Positions 24,880 through 32,633 of a stretch of 64,000 nucleotides of DNA are shown in pieces. Source of the stretch: Pengzhenrongella sicca (GTDB taxonomy: Bacteria; Actinomycetota; Actinomycetes; Actinomycetales; Cellulomonadaceae); contig NZ_CP071868.1 in assembly GCF_017569225.1 (NCBI RefSeq), forward strand, positions 2,480,001 through 2,544,000, in the 5' to 3' direction. The notes under the pieces are model-generated. The model made no database searches and was not told the origin of the DNA. It was given only the letters and a program-made list of their open reading frames with translations. Made by a program: the position numbers and the translations under genes. Position 1 is the first letter of the stretch. Every line of letters starts with the position of its first letter.

Positions 24880-25638
24880 CTACTCCGTCGCGAGGAAGGG
24901 GTTCTTACCCGGTACGGCCGCCGGCAGCGGGCTTGTGTTTTCGGCGATGGGGGCCGCCGTGGGGTTAGTGAGGACATAGGCGAAGCCCGTGATGATGATT
25001 TCCTGGTCGCCCGCCTGGACCTCGGGCCGCCCGCCGCCGGCCGCCGCGGCTTCGAGGGCCCTAGCTCCCAGACCGCCGACCAGGAAGAGTCGCGCCGACG
25101 CCTGCTGGACGTCATCGAGGAACGCGAGCGTGTTCGCGTACGAGCCCTGAACTGTGATGGAGAGCGGTATTGCAACCAGTCCCTCGATCGCCGCGGGAAC
25201 AGGGGCCTCCGTCGTGGTCGCAGTCTCGGCAGATGTGTCCGTCGACGCGGCCTCGGTGGGCGCGACCGGCTCCGCGACGACGGGCGCCACCACGGACACT
25301 GCCGCCGACGGCGACAGTGCCGTGATGGCCACCTCGTTGGCTGCCGCCGTGTCGCTGAGGTCCCGGACCAGGGCGGCCAGCGCAGCGCCGGTCGGAATCT
25401 CCTCCTGAAGCTTGGTCAGCTCCGCCTTGAGCTCGGGCAACTGATCGAACTGCACCTTGAGCGCCGTGATCGCCGACTCGAGCGCCACATTGCTTTGACG
25501 GGTCGTCTCGGCCTGCGCGCGGGAATCTGACGCGGCGGCCAGATTCGGCGAGATCGCGAGCAGCCACGCGGCGGCGAAGATCACCAGCGCGACGAAGACC
25601 GCCCCGCCGATCCAGGTACTTCTATTCGTTCCGCCCAT
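24880..25638 (-). CDS. pilO: Type IV pilus alignment protein PilO
   Basis: 252 aa. One N-terminal membrane helix (IGGAVFVALVIFAAAWLLAIS, residues about 10-30), a coiled coil (about 35-95, KAELTKLQEEIPTGAALAALV) and a ferredoxin-like C-domain (LSITVQGSYANTLAFLDDVQ, RLFLVGGLGARAL). Partner of PilN and PilM in the inner platform. Between coil and core domain it carries about 45 residues rich in Ala, Thr, Glu and Pro (VAPVVAEPVAPTEAASTDTS...), likely a flexible insert exposed outside the membrane. One base separates it from pilN. Confidence 0.85.
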   Translation of the reverse strand: MGGTNRSTWIGGAVFVALVIFAAAWLLAISPNLAAASDSRAQAETTRQSNVALESAITALKVQFDQLPELKAELTKLQEEIPTGAALAALVRDLSDTAAANEVAITALSPSAAVSVVAPVVAEPVAPTEAASTDTSAETATTTEAPVPAAIEGLVAIPLSITVQGSYANTLAFLDDVQQASARLFLVGGLGARALEAAAAGGGRPEVQAGDQEIIITGFAYVLTNPTAAPIAENTSPLPAAVPGKNPFLATE

Positions 25639-25639
25639 G

Positions 25640-26311
25640 TCAGCTCGCCCCTTCGGCTGTAAAGCGATTCGCTAGTGCGGCATCGGTGAACTGCACCGTG
25701 ACGCTGACCGCGTACGAGGACTCGCCGGACTCGCTGGCAGTGAGTGTCGCGCCGGTGAACCACGCATCCGCAAAGCCCGGGATCGAGTCGAGGGCGTCGA
25801 GCCACGCGGCGGTGTCGGGCTGCGACGGGGTCGACCCCGTGAACGTGATCTGGCCGACGCTCTGACCTTGGAGTGGGTCCGCCGGGACAGGAGCGGCCTC
25901 CATCGCTGTTGCCCCCGTCACCTGGTAGGACTCGATCCTGACGTCGGTGGGCAGGACGGCCGTGATTGCGTCGAGGTAGCCCTTCCAGAGGACTTCGGTG
26001 GACATGGCGAGCTGGCGGGCTGCTTTGGCGGTCCCGAGCGACGAGAGCACCTGGGGCACCTCGGCGTAGGTCTGCTGTTCAGCCGTGAGCCGCGCAGTGT
26101 CGTCCCGCGCGGTCGCGAGCTCCGCGGCGGCCGTCGAGGCGGTCATTGCGCTGAGCCCGAAGCCGGTTGCGCACACCGCGAGCACCAGCACGAGGCTGAT
26201 CGCGAGGTTGCGCTTGACGCCGCGCAGCGTCCGCGCCGCGCGGATCTCGGGCGGCAGCAGGTTGACCTGCGGGTAGGCCGGGGCCATGGCCGCCGCCTCG
26301 CGCGCCTTCAC
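25640..26311 (-). CDS. pilN: Type IV pilus assembly protein PilN
   Basis: 223 aa. Carries the short cytoplasmic PilN signature that docks into PilM, here YPQVNLLPPEIRAARTLRGV (residues about 15-34), one membrane helix (LAISLVLVLAVCATGFGLSAM), a coiled stretch (AAELATARDDTARLTAEQQTY) and a periplasm-type ferredoxin fold. GTG at 26311 overlaps the pilM stop (GTGA); the ATG ten codons later is a possible alternative but would lose coupling. Confidence 0.87.
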   Translation of the reverse strand: MKAREAAAMAPAYPQVNLLPPEIRAARTLRGVKRNLAISLVLVLAVCATGFGLSAMTASTAAAELATARDDTARLTAEQQTYAEVPQVLSSLGTAKAARQLAMSTEVLWKGYLDAITAVLPTDVRIESYQVTGATAMEAAPVPADPLQGQSVGQITFTGSTPSQPDTAAWLDALDSIPGFADAWFTGATLTASESGESSYAVSVTVQFTDAALANRFTAEGAS

Positions 26312-27369
26312 GCCGCAACCCCGTACGCGAGGCCGATCGGCATCGCAAGCACCGACGAGCGTGGGACGAGCAGGTCTGGCCGGGCCGTCTTCGCGATCGT
26401 GAGGGACGCGAGCGGGTCGCCGGTCGTGACCCGCAGCCGGGTCGCGCTGGCGAGGTACTGCCCGAAGCCGAGGAGCTGCGAGCCGCCACCGGTCAGCACC
26501 GCGACATCGATCCCCGCGCCCGGGTTGTTCCCCGAGTAGTAGACAAACGTGTTGCGGATCGCCTCGATCAGCGGCTGCACCACGGAGCTGATCGCGTCCG
26601 CCGAGGCGACGTCCTCCACGGTGCTGGCCAGCCCGACGCCGACCTCCCGCTTGAGGTTCTCGGCCTCGAGGCCGGAGATGCCCATAGCGACGGCGACGGC
26701 GTCCGTGATGTTCTGGCCGCCGAACGGCAGCATGCGGATGAACTTCGGGATGCCGTGGTCCACGATGACGACGTGGGTGATCCTGGCGCCCACCTCGACG
26801 AGCGCGACCGTCTGCTCGGCGAGCTCCCCCCTGCACAGCGCACGCTGGAGGGCGAACGGGCTGAGATCGACCAGCCGCGGGCGCAGCCCGGCGGCAAGCA
26901 CGGCGAGGACGTTCGCCTGGACGGTGTCCTTGGTCGCCGCGACCAGCATGCCCTGGAGCAGGCGACCGGTCTGGCCGGTCGACTCTCCCGTCGGGTAGTA
27001 GTCGAGCAGCGCCTCGTCCGTCGACATCGGGATCAGCTCTTCGACCTGGAACGGCAGGGACTCGTTGATCTGCTGGCGGGGCACCCACGGCAGCTCGAGC
27101 GCCCGGACGACCACGCGCTGGTTCCCCACGCCGATGTTGACGTCCCGCGAGGTGAACTTCGCCTGCGCCCAGAGCTCGCGCAGCGCCGCGCCGACGACCG
27201 CCGTGTCCTCGACCTCCCCGTCACGCACCGCGCCGAGCGGCAGCGCCACCTCGCCGTAGCGCGTCAGGGTGGGCGTCTGCCGTCCGCCCGAACCGCCGCC
27301 GAACACCAGCTCGGCGGCACGAACCTGCGTCGTGCCGATGTCGAGACCGATGACTACTGCCTTGGCCAC
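26308..27369 (-). CDS. pilM: Type IV pilus assembly protein PilM (actin-like ATPase fold)
   Basis: 353 aa. FtsA/actin-like nucleotide site: GLDIGTTQVRAAEL at residues 8-21 (phosphate 1), VALVEVGARITHVVIVDHG (phosphate 2) and AVLTGGGSQLLGF (adenosine loop). PilM links the PilN/PilO pair to the motor in the cytoplasm. GTG start at 27369 with AAGGA four bases upstream. It begins 79 bases after pilD; that gap holds no gene. Confidence 0.93.
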   Translation of the reverse strand: MAKAVVIGLDIGTTQVRAAELVFGGGSGGRQTPTLTRYGEVALPLGAVRDGEVEDTAVVGAALRELWAQAKFTSRDVNIGVGNQRVVVRALELPWVPRQQINESLPFQVEELIPMSTDEALLDYYPTGESTGQTGRLLQGMLVAATKDTVQANVLAVLAAGLRPRLVDLSPFALQRALCRGELAEQTVALVEVGARITHVVIVDHGIPKFIRMLPFGGQNITDAVAVAMGISGLEAENLKREVGVGLASTVEDVASADAISSVVQPLIEAIRNTFVYYSGNNPGAGIDVAVLTGGGSQLLGFGQYLASATRLRVTTGDPLASLTIAKTARPDLLVPRSSVLAMPIGLAYGVAA

Positions 27370-27448
27370 GGAGGATCCTTGTCTGAGTCGAGTGCTGTGC
27401 GTCTAGTGGTGTTATCGGGACGCGCGGGCCGCGCCTTGAGTTCTCGGG

Positions 27449-28219
27449 CTACAGGACCAGATCGAGGTACCCGGTCCAGATCGCGCCACCGAAGCCGATC
27501 CCGATTGCGGCGCCGAGCAGCATCCACGGTCCGAACGGAATCCCGCTCTTGCGGTTCGCCCGGCCGCTGAGCAGCAGCCCGACCGAGAAGACCCCGCCGA
27601 GCAGGAAGGCGGCGAACCCGCCGACCGCGAGCTCGCCCCAGCCGAGCCACGCGAGTGCGGCGCCCAGCAGGCCGGCGAGCTTGACGTCCCCGAACCCCAT
27701 CCCGGCCGGATAGGCGACGACGAGCAGGAAGTAGGCCGCCCAGAGCACGACCCCGCCGATCAGCGCCCGCAGGAGCGCGGGCCAGTCACCGGATCCCCAG
27801 CTCGCAACGGCTAGCAGCACGGCGAGCACGGGGTACGACGGCAGCACGATCGCATCGGGCAGGCGGCGCGTGTCGAAGTCGATGAGCGCCAAGCAGACGC
27901 CGATCGCCGCGAGGTACAGGTACGCGAGGGCCGCTGCGGAGACGCCGAACCGGAGCGCGACGAGGGCGAACAGCACTGCGGTGCCGAGCTCGACGAGCGG
28001 GTACCGCGGCGAGATCGCCGCGCGGCAGTCCCGGCAGCGGCCGCGCAGGTTCAGCCATGACAGCACCGGCACGTTGTCCCGGCGCCGGATTTCATGCCCA
28101 CACGCGGGGCACGCGCTCGGCGGGCGCACGATCGACTCCGCGCGCGGCACCCGCCAGACCACGACGTTGAGGAAGGATCCGATGACCAGACCCACCGCGA
28201 AAAGGAATGCAACGATCAC
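27449..28219 (-). CDS. pilD: Prepilin peptidase / N-methyltransferase
   Basis: 256 aa, about seven or eight membrane helices. Bifunctional enzyme that cuts prepilin leaders and methylates the new N-terminus. GSFLNVVVWRVPRAESIVRPPSACPACG near the start, with both zinc Cys pairs present (Cys37/40 and Cys62/65), so methyltransferase activity is likely. Catalytic aspartates are Asp114 in LIDFDTRRLPD and Asp178 in GFGDVKLAG. GTG at 28219 overlaps the stop of the 477-aa prepilin-like gene (GTGA), tying the peptidase to its substrates. Confidence 0.95.
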   Translation of the reverse strand: MIVAFLFAVGLVIGSFLNVVVWRVPRAESIVRPPSACPACGHEIRRRDNVPVLSWLNLRGRCRDCRAAISPRYPLVELGTAVLFALVALRFGVSAAALAYLYLAAIGVCLALIDFDTRRLPDAIVLPSYPVLAVLLAVASWGSGDWPALLRALIGGVVLWAAYFLLVVAYPAGMGFGDVKLAGLLGAALAWLGWGELAVGGFAAFLLGGVFSVGLLLSGRANRKSGIPFGPWMLLGAAIGIGFGGAIWTGYLDLVL

Positions 28220-29649
28220 GGAGCCGCAACCTCGCGCTCAAGGGTCCAAGTGGCAGCAGCCGCAGTTGCAACGGGGCCACCCACGGAGCCGTACAGCGGG
28301 ACGGAGCGGTACGTCAGGTCGAGGCTATTGATGTTCTGCGCCGAGGAACCAGTGATGTACAGCTGGCCGAAAAGGTTGACAGTGCCGCTGAAATTCACGA
28401 TCGGCGCCTGGATGAAGCTGGTGAGCAGCGAGGCCGAGTTCACCGTTCCATTGAAAGTGAAGGTCGAGGACGCTCCAGTTCCGATCAAGTAGAAAGTGTG
28501 AGCCGCTGAACTGGTGAAGCTCAGGCTAGTCGCGGTGATGTTTGAGCTCGTGAGCAGCACCGCATCCCGAGTGAACGCGAGGGTCCCGGCGTTCTGGAAG
28601 TTGATGTCGCAGGTGGTCGTCAACAGCACTTTCGCCGTGCCCGCGTTGAGATAGTTCTTCACCCAGGTGCCGCGGTCGTCGGCGGAACCCGTGCATGGCA
28701 CGGCGACCGCTGAACCGTAGCCCGCGTCCGTCCAGCCCTGGAGCTGTGCCGCCGCCATCCCGAAGACGACCGGAGCTGAGATCGTCGGAGCAGGCAGCCC
28801 GCTCTGGTTCGCGTAGCAGCGGTTCGCTGCCGTGCAACCCGGCGCCCAGGTGACGCTGCTCGCGGCCCTGATATTTCCCCCGACGGTGATCGCCTGGTTC
28901 GAGTTCTGCCCGATATTCATCGAGCCCCCGGATGACGTGAGGTTGCCGCCGATCGTTCCGCCGTTCTGCGCCGTCATGTCTCCAGTAATCCAGACGTCGC
29001 CCGTCACTTGGCAGGACGGGCCGTCAAACCGCAGGCCACCGCCAGCAATCCAGAGGCCCGCGGTAGACGCACCGCCGTTGCAGTTCAGGCTGTATGTCTG
29101 GTTCGTGGTTGACTCGATCGCGACAACGGCACTGCTCCCGGTGACGTTCAACCGAGGTATCTGGCTCGTCAGATTCCTGCCGTAGAAGACGTAGGCGGCG
29201 GTCGCGGCCGGTGTTGTTCCGGCCGTGAGCGTGAGCGTGGAGCGCAGCGCCCGGCGGACGACCTTTGCACCCTTGGTCACTGTGCCAGTCGAGGTCACCA
29301 GGATCGTGCAACCGGCAGGAGCGGATGTCGTCGTCGTGACCATCTGGACCGCGTAGGCGGAGACGTTCGGGCTGCTCGTCAGCGCTCCCGAAAGGGTCGT
29401 GGTGCCAGCGGCCGGACAAGCCGTCGCGGCGCTGAGCTGGGCCTGGGCCTGCGCCATGCCGGCACCGGCCGCCCCGATGGCTTGGGTGCCGTCCCTCAGC
29501 GAGATTGAGCGCACGACAGTCGGGAGTGTGATCGCGGCCGTACCGAGAACGACTGCACCCGCAAGGAGAACGACGGCGATCACGAGCGGCAGGGCGAAGC
29601 CCTCGTCCGATCGAGACCCCGCCCGAGCGCGACGACGGAAAGCTAGCAT
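28216..29649 (-). CDS. Large prepilin-like protein (PilX-type N-terminus), candidate pilus tip adhesin
   Basis: 477 aa. Residues 1-17 are a basic leader ending in DEG, followed by FALPLVIAVVLLAGAVVLG, a type III/IV prepilin-like segment; Leu replaces the usual Glu at +5, as in some minor pilins. After a helical stretch (to about 60) the rest is Ser/Thr/Gly/Asn-rich with short beta repeats (GDVWITGDMTAQNGGTIGGN, LTSSGGSMNIGQNSNQAITVGGN) suggesting a beta-solenoid, and four or more Cys that could make disulfides. The base composition is visibly less G+C-rich than neighbouring housekeeping genes. It overlaps the PilW-like gene by seven bases and pilD by four. A surface or tip role is inference from size and position. 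Confidence 0.75.
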   Translation of the reverse strand: MLAFRRRARAGSRSDEGFALPLVIAVVLLAGAVVLGTAAITLPTVVRSISLRDGTQAIGAAGAGMAQAQAQLSAATACPAAGTTTLSGALTSSPNVSAYAVQMVTTTTSAPAGCTILVTSTGTVTKGAKVVRRALRSTLTLTAGTTPAATAAYVFYGRNLTSQIPRLNVTGSSAVVAIESTTNQTYSLNCNGGASTAGLWIAGGGLRFDGPSCQVTGDVWITGDMTAQNGGTIGGNLTSSGGSMNIGQNSNQAITVGGNIRAASSVTWAPGCTAANRCYANQSGLPAPTISAPVVFGMAAAQLQGWTDAGYGSAVAVPCTGSADDRGTWVKNYLNAGTAKVLLTTTCDINFQNAGTLAFTRDAVLLTSSNITATSLSFTSSAAHTFYLIGTGASSTFTFNGTVNSASLLTSFIQAPIVNFSGTVNLFGQLYITGSSAQNINSLDLTYRSVPLYGSVGGPVATAAAATWTLEREVAAP

Positions 29650-30251
29650 GGCGAGGTACCTCCCACAGGAACGGGCGACGCAGTCGTGATTCGATCGTCA
29701 TAACTACCGGCTTTGTCCGTCGCCACGGCCAGGTCCAGCGAAAGAACCGCACGAGCGGCGAACGACGCGCCTCCCGACGGCGACGGGGCGGTCGCTGCCG
29801 TGAGGACGAAGGGCGCGGTCACTCCCGCTCGCACGTTGGCGCTCCGGACGGACCACACAGTCGGTCGAGCCGCACCAGCCACCCAGTTCTGGCTCAGGAG
29901 CCCGGTGCTTCCCAGCTTCCATGCGTAGCACCGCGTCACACCCGAGTCCGGGATCGTAAGCACGACGCAGGTCCCGGAGGCTTGGCTCGTCGAGCAGGTT
30001 GCGTCCGAAACCCAGACAAACGTTGCGGCCCGGCTTTGGTCGTCCAACCGCTCGATGGAGGTTCTCGCCTGATTGGTCGCCTGATCCGCGAGCCGTGCGG
30101 ACTTCTGGCCTCGAAACACGCCGGTGACCATACTGAGGATCAAGAAGGTGACCATCGACATCAGCGCCATCGCGACCAGCAGTTCGACAAGGGTGACCCC
30201 TGAGTCGTCACCGAGTCCGCGTGCCGCCCGATGAAAACGACGCGACCTCAT
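29643..30251 (-). CDS. Minor type IV prepilin (PilW/PilJ-like)
   Basis: 202 aa from ATG at 30251, which overlaps the stop of the PilV-like gene (ATGA). Leader ends in DDSG (Gly18), then VTLVELLVAMALMSMVTFLI, with Val rather than Phe at +1 and the +5 Glu present. The globular part has paired Cys in ATCSTSQASGTCVVL. Likely part of the pseudopilus that primes pilus assembly, with the adjacent PilV-like and 477-aa proteins. Confidence 0.85.
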   Translation of the reverse strand: MRSRRFHRAARGLGDDSGVTLVELLVAMALMSMVTFLILSMVTGVFRGQKSARLADQATNQARTSIERLDDQSRAATFVWVSDATCSTSQASGTCVVLTIPDSGVTRCYAWKLGSTGLLSQNWVAGAARPTVWSVRSANVRAGVTAPFVLTAATAPSPSGGASFAARAVLSLDLAVATDKAGSYDDRITTASPVPVGGTSPC

Positions 30252-30700
30252 GGTGCCCAGATCCTCGTCTGCGTGACGATGCTGCGAGCGGCCGCCTGGG
30301 CCGTCCACGTCACGGTCACGGTCACGGGATAGACGCCAAAGCCGTCCACGCTCCCGCGGACTGCGGACACGAGGTAGGTGCCGCTGCCACGCGTGCATTT
30401 CACAGTCTGGAACAAGCCCACCGCAGGAACGCACGCTCCCGTCGCTGCGAGAGTCGCCGCCCCCGCGCCCGTGTTGGCCTTCACGACGGCGAGCGATCCG
30501 CGAAGCAGGTCACTCCGCTGGCTGGCGAGCTCCGCCGCAACAGCCTGCTTGCGCGCGTTCGCCTGCGCGCGGGCTACCGAGATGGTGAGCGTACCGAGCC
30601 CTGCGGCCACGATCGCGAGGATAAGCAGCGAGACCATTACCTCGACAAGCGTGAAGCCGCCGTCGTGAGCGCGGCGGACCCCCATACGCAGTGATCGCAT
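30248..30700 (-). CDS. Minor type IV prepilin (PilV-like)
   Basis: 150 aa from ATG at 30700; TTG 21 bases upstream is in frame but less likely. Leader HDGG (Gly15) then FTLVEVMVSLLILAIVAAG, a perfect prepilin motif with Glu at +5. Two Cys in the C-terminal part (GACVPAVGLFQTVKCTRG) may form a disulfide loop. First of three overlapping minor-prepilin genes in order V-W-X. Confidence 0.87.
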   Translation of the reverse strand: MRSLRMGVRRAHDGGFTLVEVMVSLLILAIVAAGLGTLTISVARAQANARKQAVAAELASQRSDLLRGSLAVVKANTGAGAATLAATGACVPAVGLFQTVKCTRGSGTYLVSAVRGSVDGFGVYPVTVTVTWTAQAAARSIVTQTRIWAP

Positions 30701-30736
30701 GAGGGTCCGCCGTCTCGTCAAGGCTGAATTGAAAGG

Positions 30737-31195
30737 TCAGGAACCGAAGGCACCGGTCGGCTTTGCCCCACACGCCACGGCGGTGAGTCCGGTGTTGGTC
30801 ACGGATGCAATCCTCGAGTTGTTGGTGACCTGAACGCAGTACTGGGAACCGTCCGCAGTGATCCACGCCGCGTTGAAGGTTGAACCGGCGCTGAGGCGAG
30901 GAGTGATCGTCTCAGCCAGCCCGCCCGCTGTGATCGTTGTCGCTGTATATGCCGGCGACGTGCCCGTGAAGGCAAGAGCCGTGACACTTCCCTGCGACGC
31001 CGAACTGATCAGATCGGTCGAGATCGCCGTTGCATCCGACTGAGCGGAGGCGGTGTACGCCTTGTTTCTCTGGTTGAGGTACACCGGAATGGCGATCGCT
31101 GCGAGAATACCGATGATAATGATGACGACGAGAAGTTCGATGAGCGTGAAGCCCTTGTCCTTCTTTGCCATTGCCTGATGAATTCGAGCCATCAT
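30737..31195 (-). CDS. pilA: Major type IV pilin PilA
   Basis: 152 aa. Leader MMARIHQAMAKKDKG of 15 residues, cleavage after Gly15, then FTLIELLVVIIIIGILAAIA with Glu at +5: a textbook type IVa prepilin. The mature part is about 137 residues, short, with two Cys (YCVQV and VACGAK near the C-terminus) positioned like the disulfide-bounded D-region. AGGAG lies six bases before the first of two adjacent ATGs (31195, 31192). It has its own 208-base leader with dyad symmetries, so separate, strong expression is likely. Codon use is less G+C-biased than surrounding genes. Confidence 0.95.
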   Translation of the reverse strand: MMARIHQAMAKKDKGFTLIELLVVIIIIGILAAIAIPVYLNQRNKAYTASAQSDATAISTDLISSASQGSVTALAFTGTSPAYTATTITAGGLAETITPRLSAGSTFNAAWITADGSQYCVQVTNNSRIASVTNTGLTAVACGAKPTGAFGS

Positions 31196-31403
31196 GTCGT
31201 GCTCCTGTTCGAGTCGAGAAGAAGTTGCGACCTTGCCGCGTTCAATCGTCGACCTGATAGCCGACATCTGGGTACAGGCAGTACATCGGCCAGTCGTACC
31301 CAGGACTTTAGGTGAGAGAACGAGCCATCTTGGGCTCCCGTCCCGCAGATATGACGCATTAGGGACATACCGGTCCAACCACTATGGCTCGTGATGACAC
31401 GGC
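31196..31403 (-). promoter_or_regulatory. pilC-pilA intergenic leader with two dyad symmetries
   Basis: CTGGGTAC at 31268-31275 and GTACCCAG at 31296-31303 are exact inverted repeats 20 bases apart, about 75 bases before the pilA start. Farther upstream ACGAGCCAT (31320-31328) and ATGGCTCGT (31384-31392) form a second pair enclosing 55 bases just after the pilC stop, possibly a terminator or attenuator. The stretch is A+T-richer than its surroundings. No known riboswitch class was recognised. Confidence 0.5.
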
Positions 31404-32633
31404 CTACTGGACCAGATCGAAAACCGCAAAGATCGGCAGGTACATCGCCACGATCATCGCCCCGATGATGGAGCCGATACCGACGATCATGAGGGGTTCG
31501 ATGAGGCTAGTGAGCGCGTCGGTGGTCGCCTCAACCTCCTCGTCGTAGAACTCGGCAATCTTCTCGAGCATGGTGTCAAGCGCCCCGGTGTCCTCGCCGA
31601 CTGCCATCATCTGCACGACCATCGGCGGGAAGACGGGGTGCTTCGAGAGCGGGCCGGTGAGTGACTCGCCTCGTCGTACGGAGTCCTGGACTGCCTTCGA
31701 TGCCTTCTCGATCACGAGGTTGCCGCTCGTCTCCCCCACAATGTCGAGGGCCTGAAGGATCGGGACGCCGGCGTGAATCATCGTGCCGAAGTTCCGCGTG
31801 AATCGCGAGACCGCAATTTTCTGAAAGAGACTGCCGAACACCGGGAGCCTGAGCTTGATCGGGTCGAGCCGCTCGCGGACCGAGCGATCGTTCTTGTGCT
31901 TCGACCACCAGCTGTTGAAGGCGAGGAACGCAATCACCAGCGGAACGATCGTCCACTTGAGCGACTGCGACATCCACATCAGGATGCGCGTCGGCAGCGG
32001 CAGCACTCCGCCGAGCGTGTCGAACATGTCCGCGAACACCGGCACGATGAACAGGAGCATCCCGATGATCGCGAGGATCGCGATCATCAGGACGACGACC
32101 GGGTAGGTCGCCGCCGACTTGATCTTGCCGCGCAGCTTGACCTCGGACTCGTAGTTCTCCGCCACCGAGATGAGCACCTGGTCGAGGAAGCCACCGACCT
32201 CGCCCGCCTTCACCATGTTGATCATCAGCGGCGGGAAGACGTCGGGGTGACGAGCCAGTGCCGCCGAGAACGACGTCCCGGTCTCGACGTCGCTGCGGAC
32301 CTGGCCGAGGGTCTTCGCGAGCGGCTTGGACTCCGTCTGGTCGGTGAGGATCGACAGCGCCCGCAGCAGCGAGAGCCCCGCGTCGATCATGGTCGCGAGT
32401 TGGCGCGACATCACCGACAGGTGCTTGAGCGTGATCTTGTCGCCGAAGCCGGGGATCGTGATCTCGCGCTTCAAGCCGCTGGTCTGCACCTCGGCGATGG
32501 ACACCGGCGCGAGACCCATCGTCTTGAGCCGGTTGGCGACGGCCGCCTGGGTCCCCGCCTCGATGCGGCCGGTGACGAGCTTGCCGGCGCGATTGCGCAC
32601 CGCATACTCGTAGGTTTTGGCGACCTCGGCCAT
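31404..32633 (-). CDS. pilC: Type IV pilus inner-membrane platform protein PilC
   Basis: 409 aa, GspF family. Two repeated GspF domains: SVMSRQLATMIDAGLSLLRAL (about 70) and IAVSRFTRNFGTMIHAGVPIL (about 275), each followed by a helical hairpin, and three membrane segments (VVVLMIAILAIIGMLLFIV, WTIVPLVIAFLAF, PLMIVGIGSIIGAMIVAMYL). It transmits motor rotation to pilin insertion. The ATG at 32633 shares a base with the pilT TGA, showing coupled translation. Confidence 0.95.
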   Translation of the reverse strand: MAEVAKTYEYAVRNRAGKLVTGRIEAGTQAAVANRLKTMGLAPVSIAEVQTSGLKREITIPGFGDKITLKHLSVMSRQLATMIDAGLSLLRALSILTDQTESKPLAKTLGQVRSDVETGTSFSAALARHPDVFPPLMINMVKAGEVGGFLDQVLISVAENYESEVKLRGKIKSAATYPVVVLMIAILAIIGMLLFIVPVFADMFDTLGGVLPLPTRILMWMSQSLKWTIVPLVIAFLAFNSWWSKHKNDRSVRERLDPIKLRLPVFGSLFQKIAVSRFTRNFGTMIHAGVPILQALDIVGETSGNLVIEKASKAVQDSVRRGESLTGPLSKHPVFPPMVVQMMAVGEDTGALDTMLEKIAEFYDEEVEATTDALTSLIEPLMIVGIGSIIGAMIVAMYLPIFAVFDLVQ

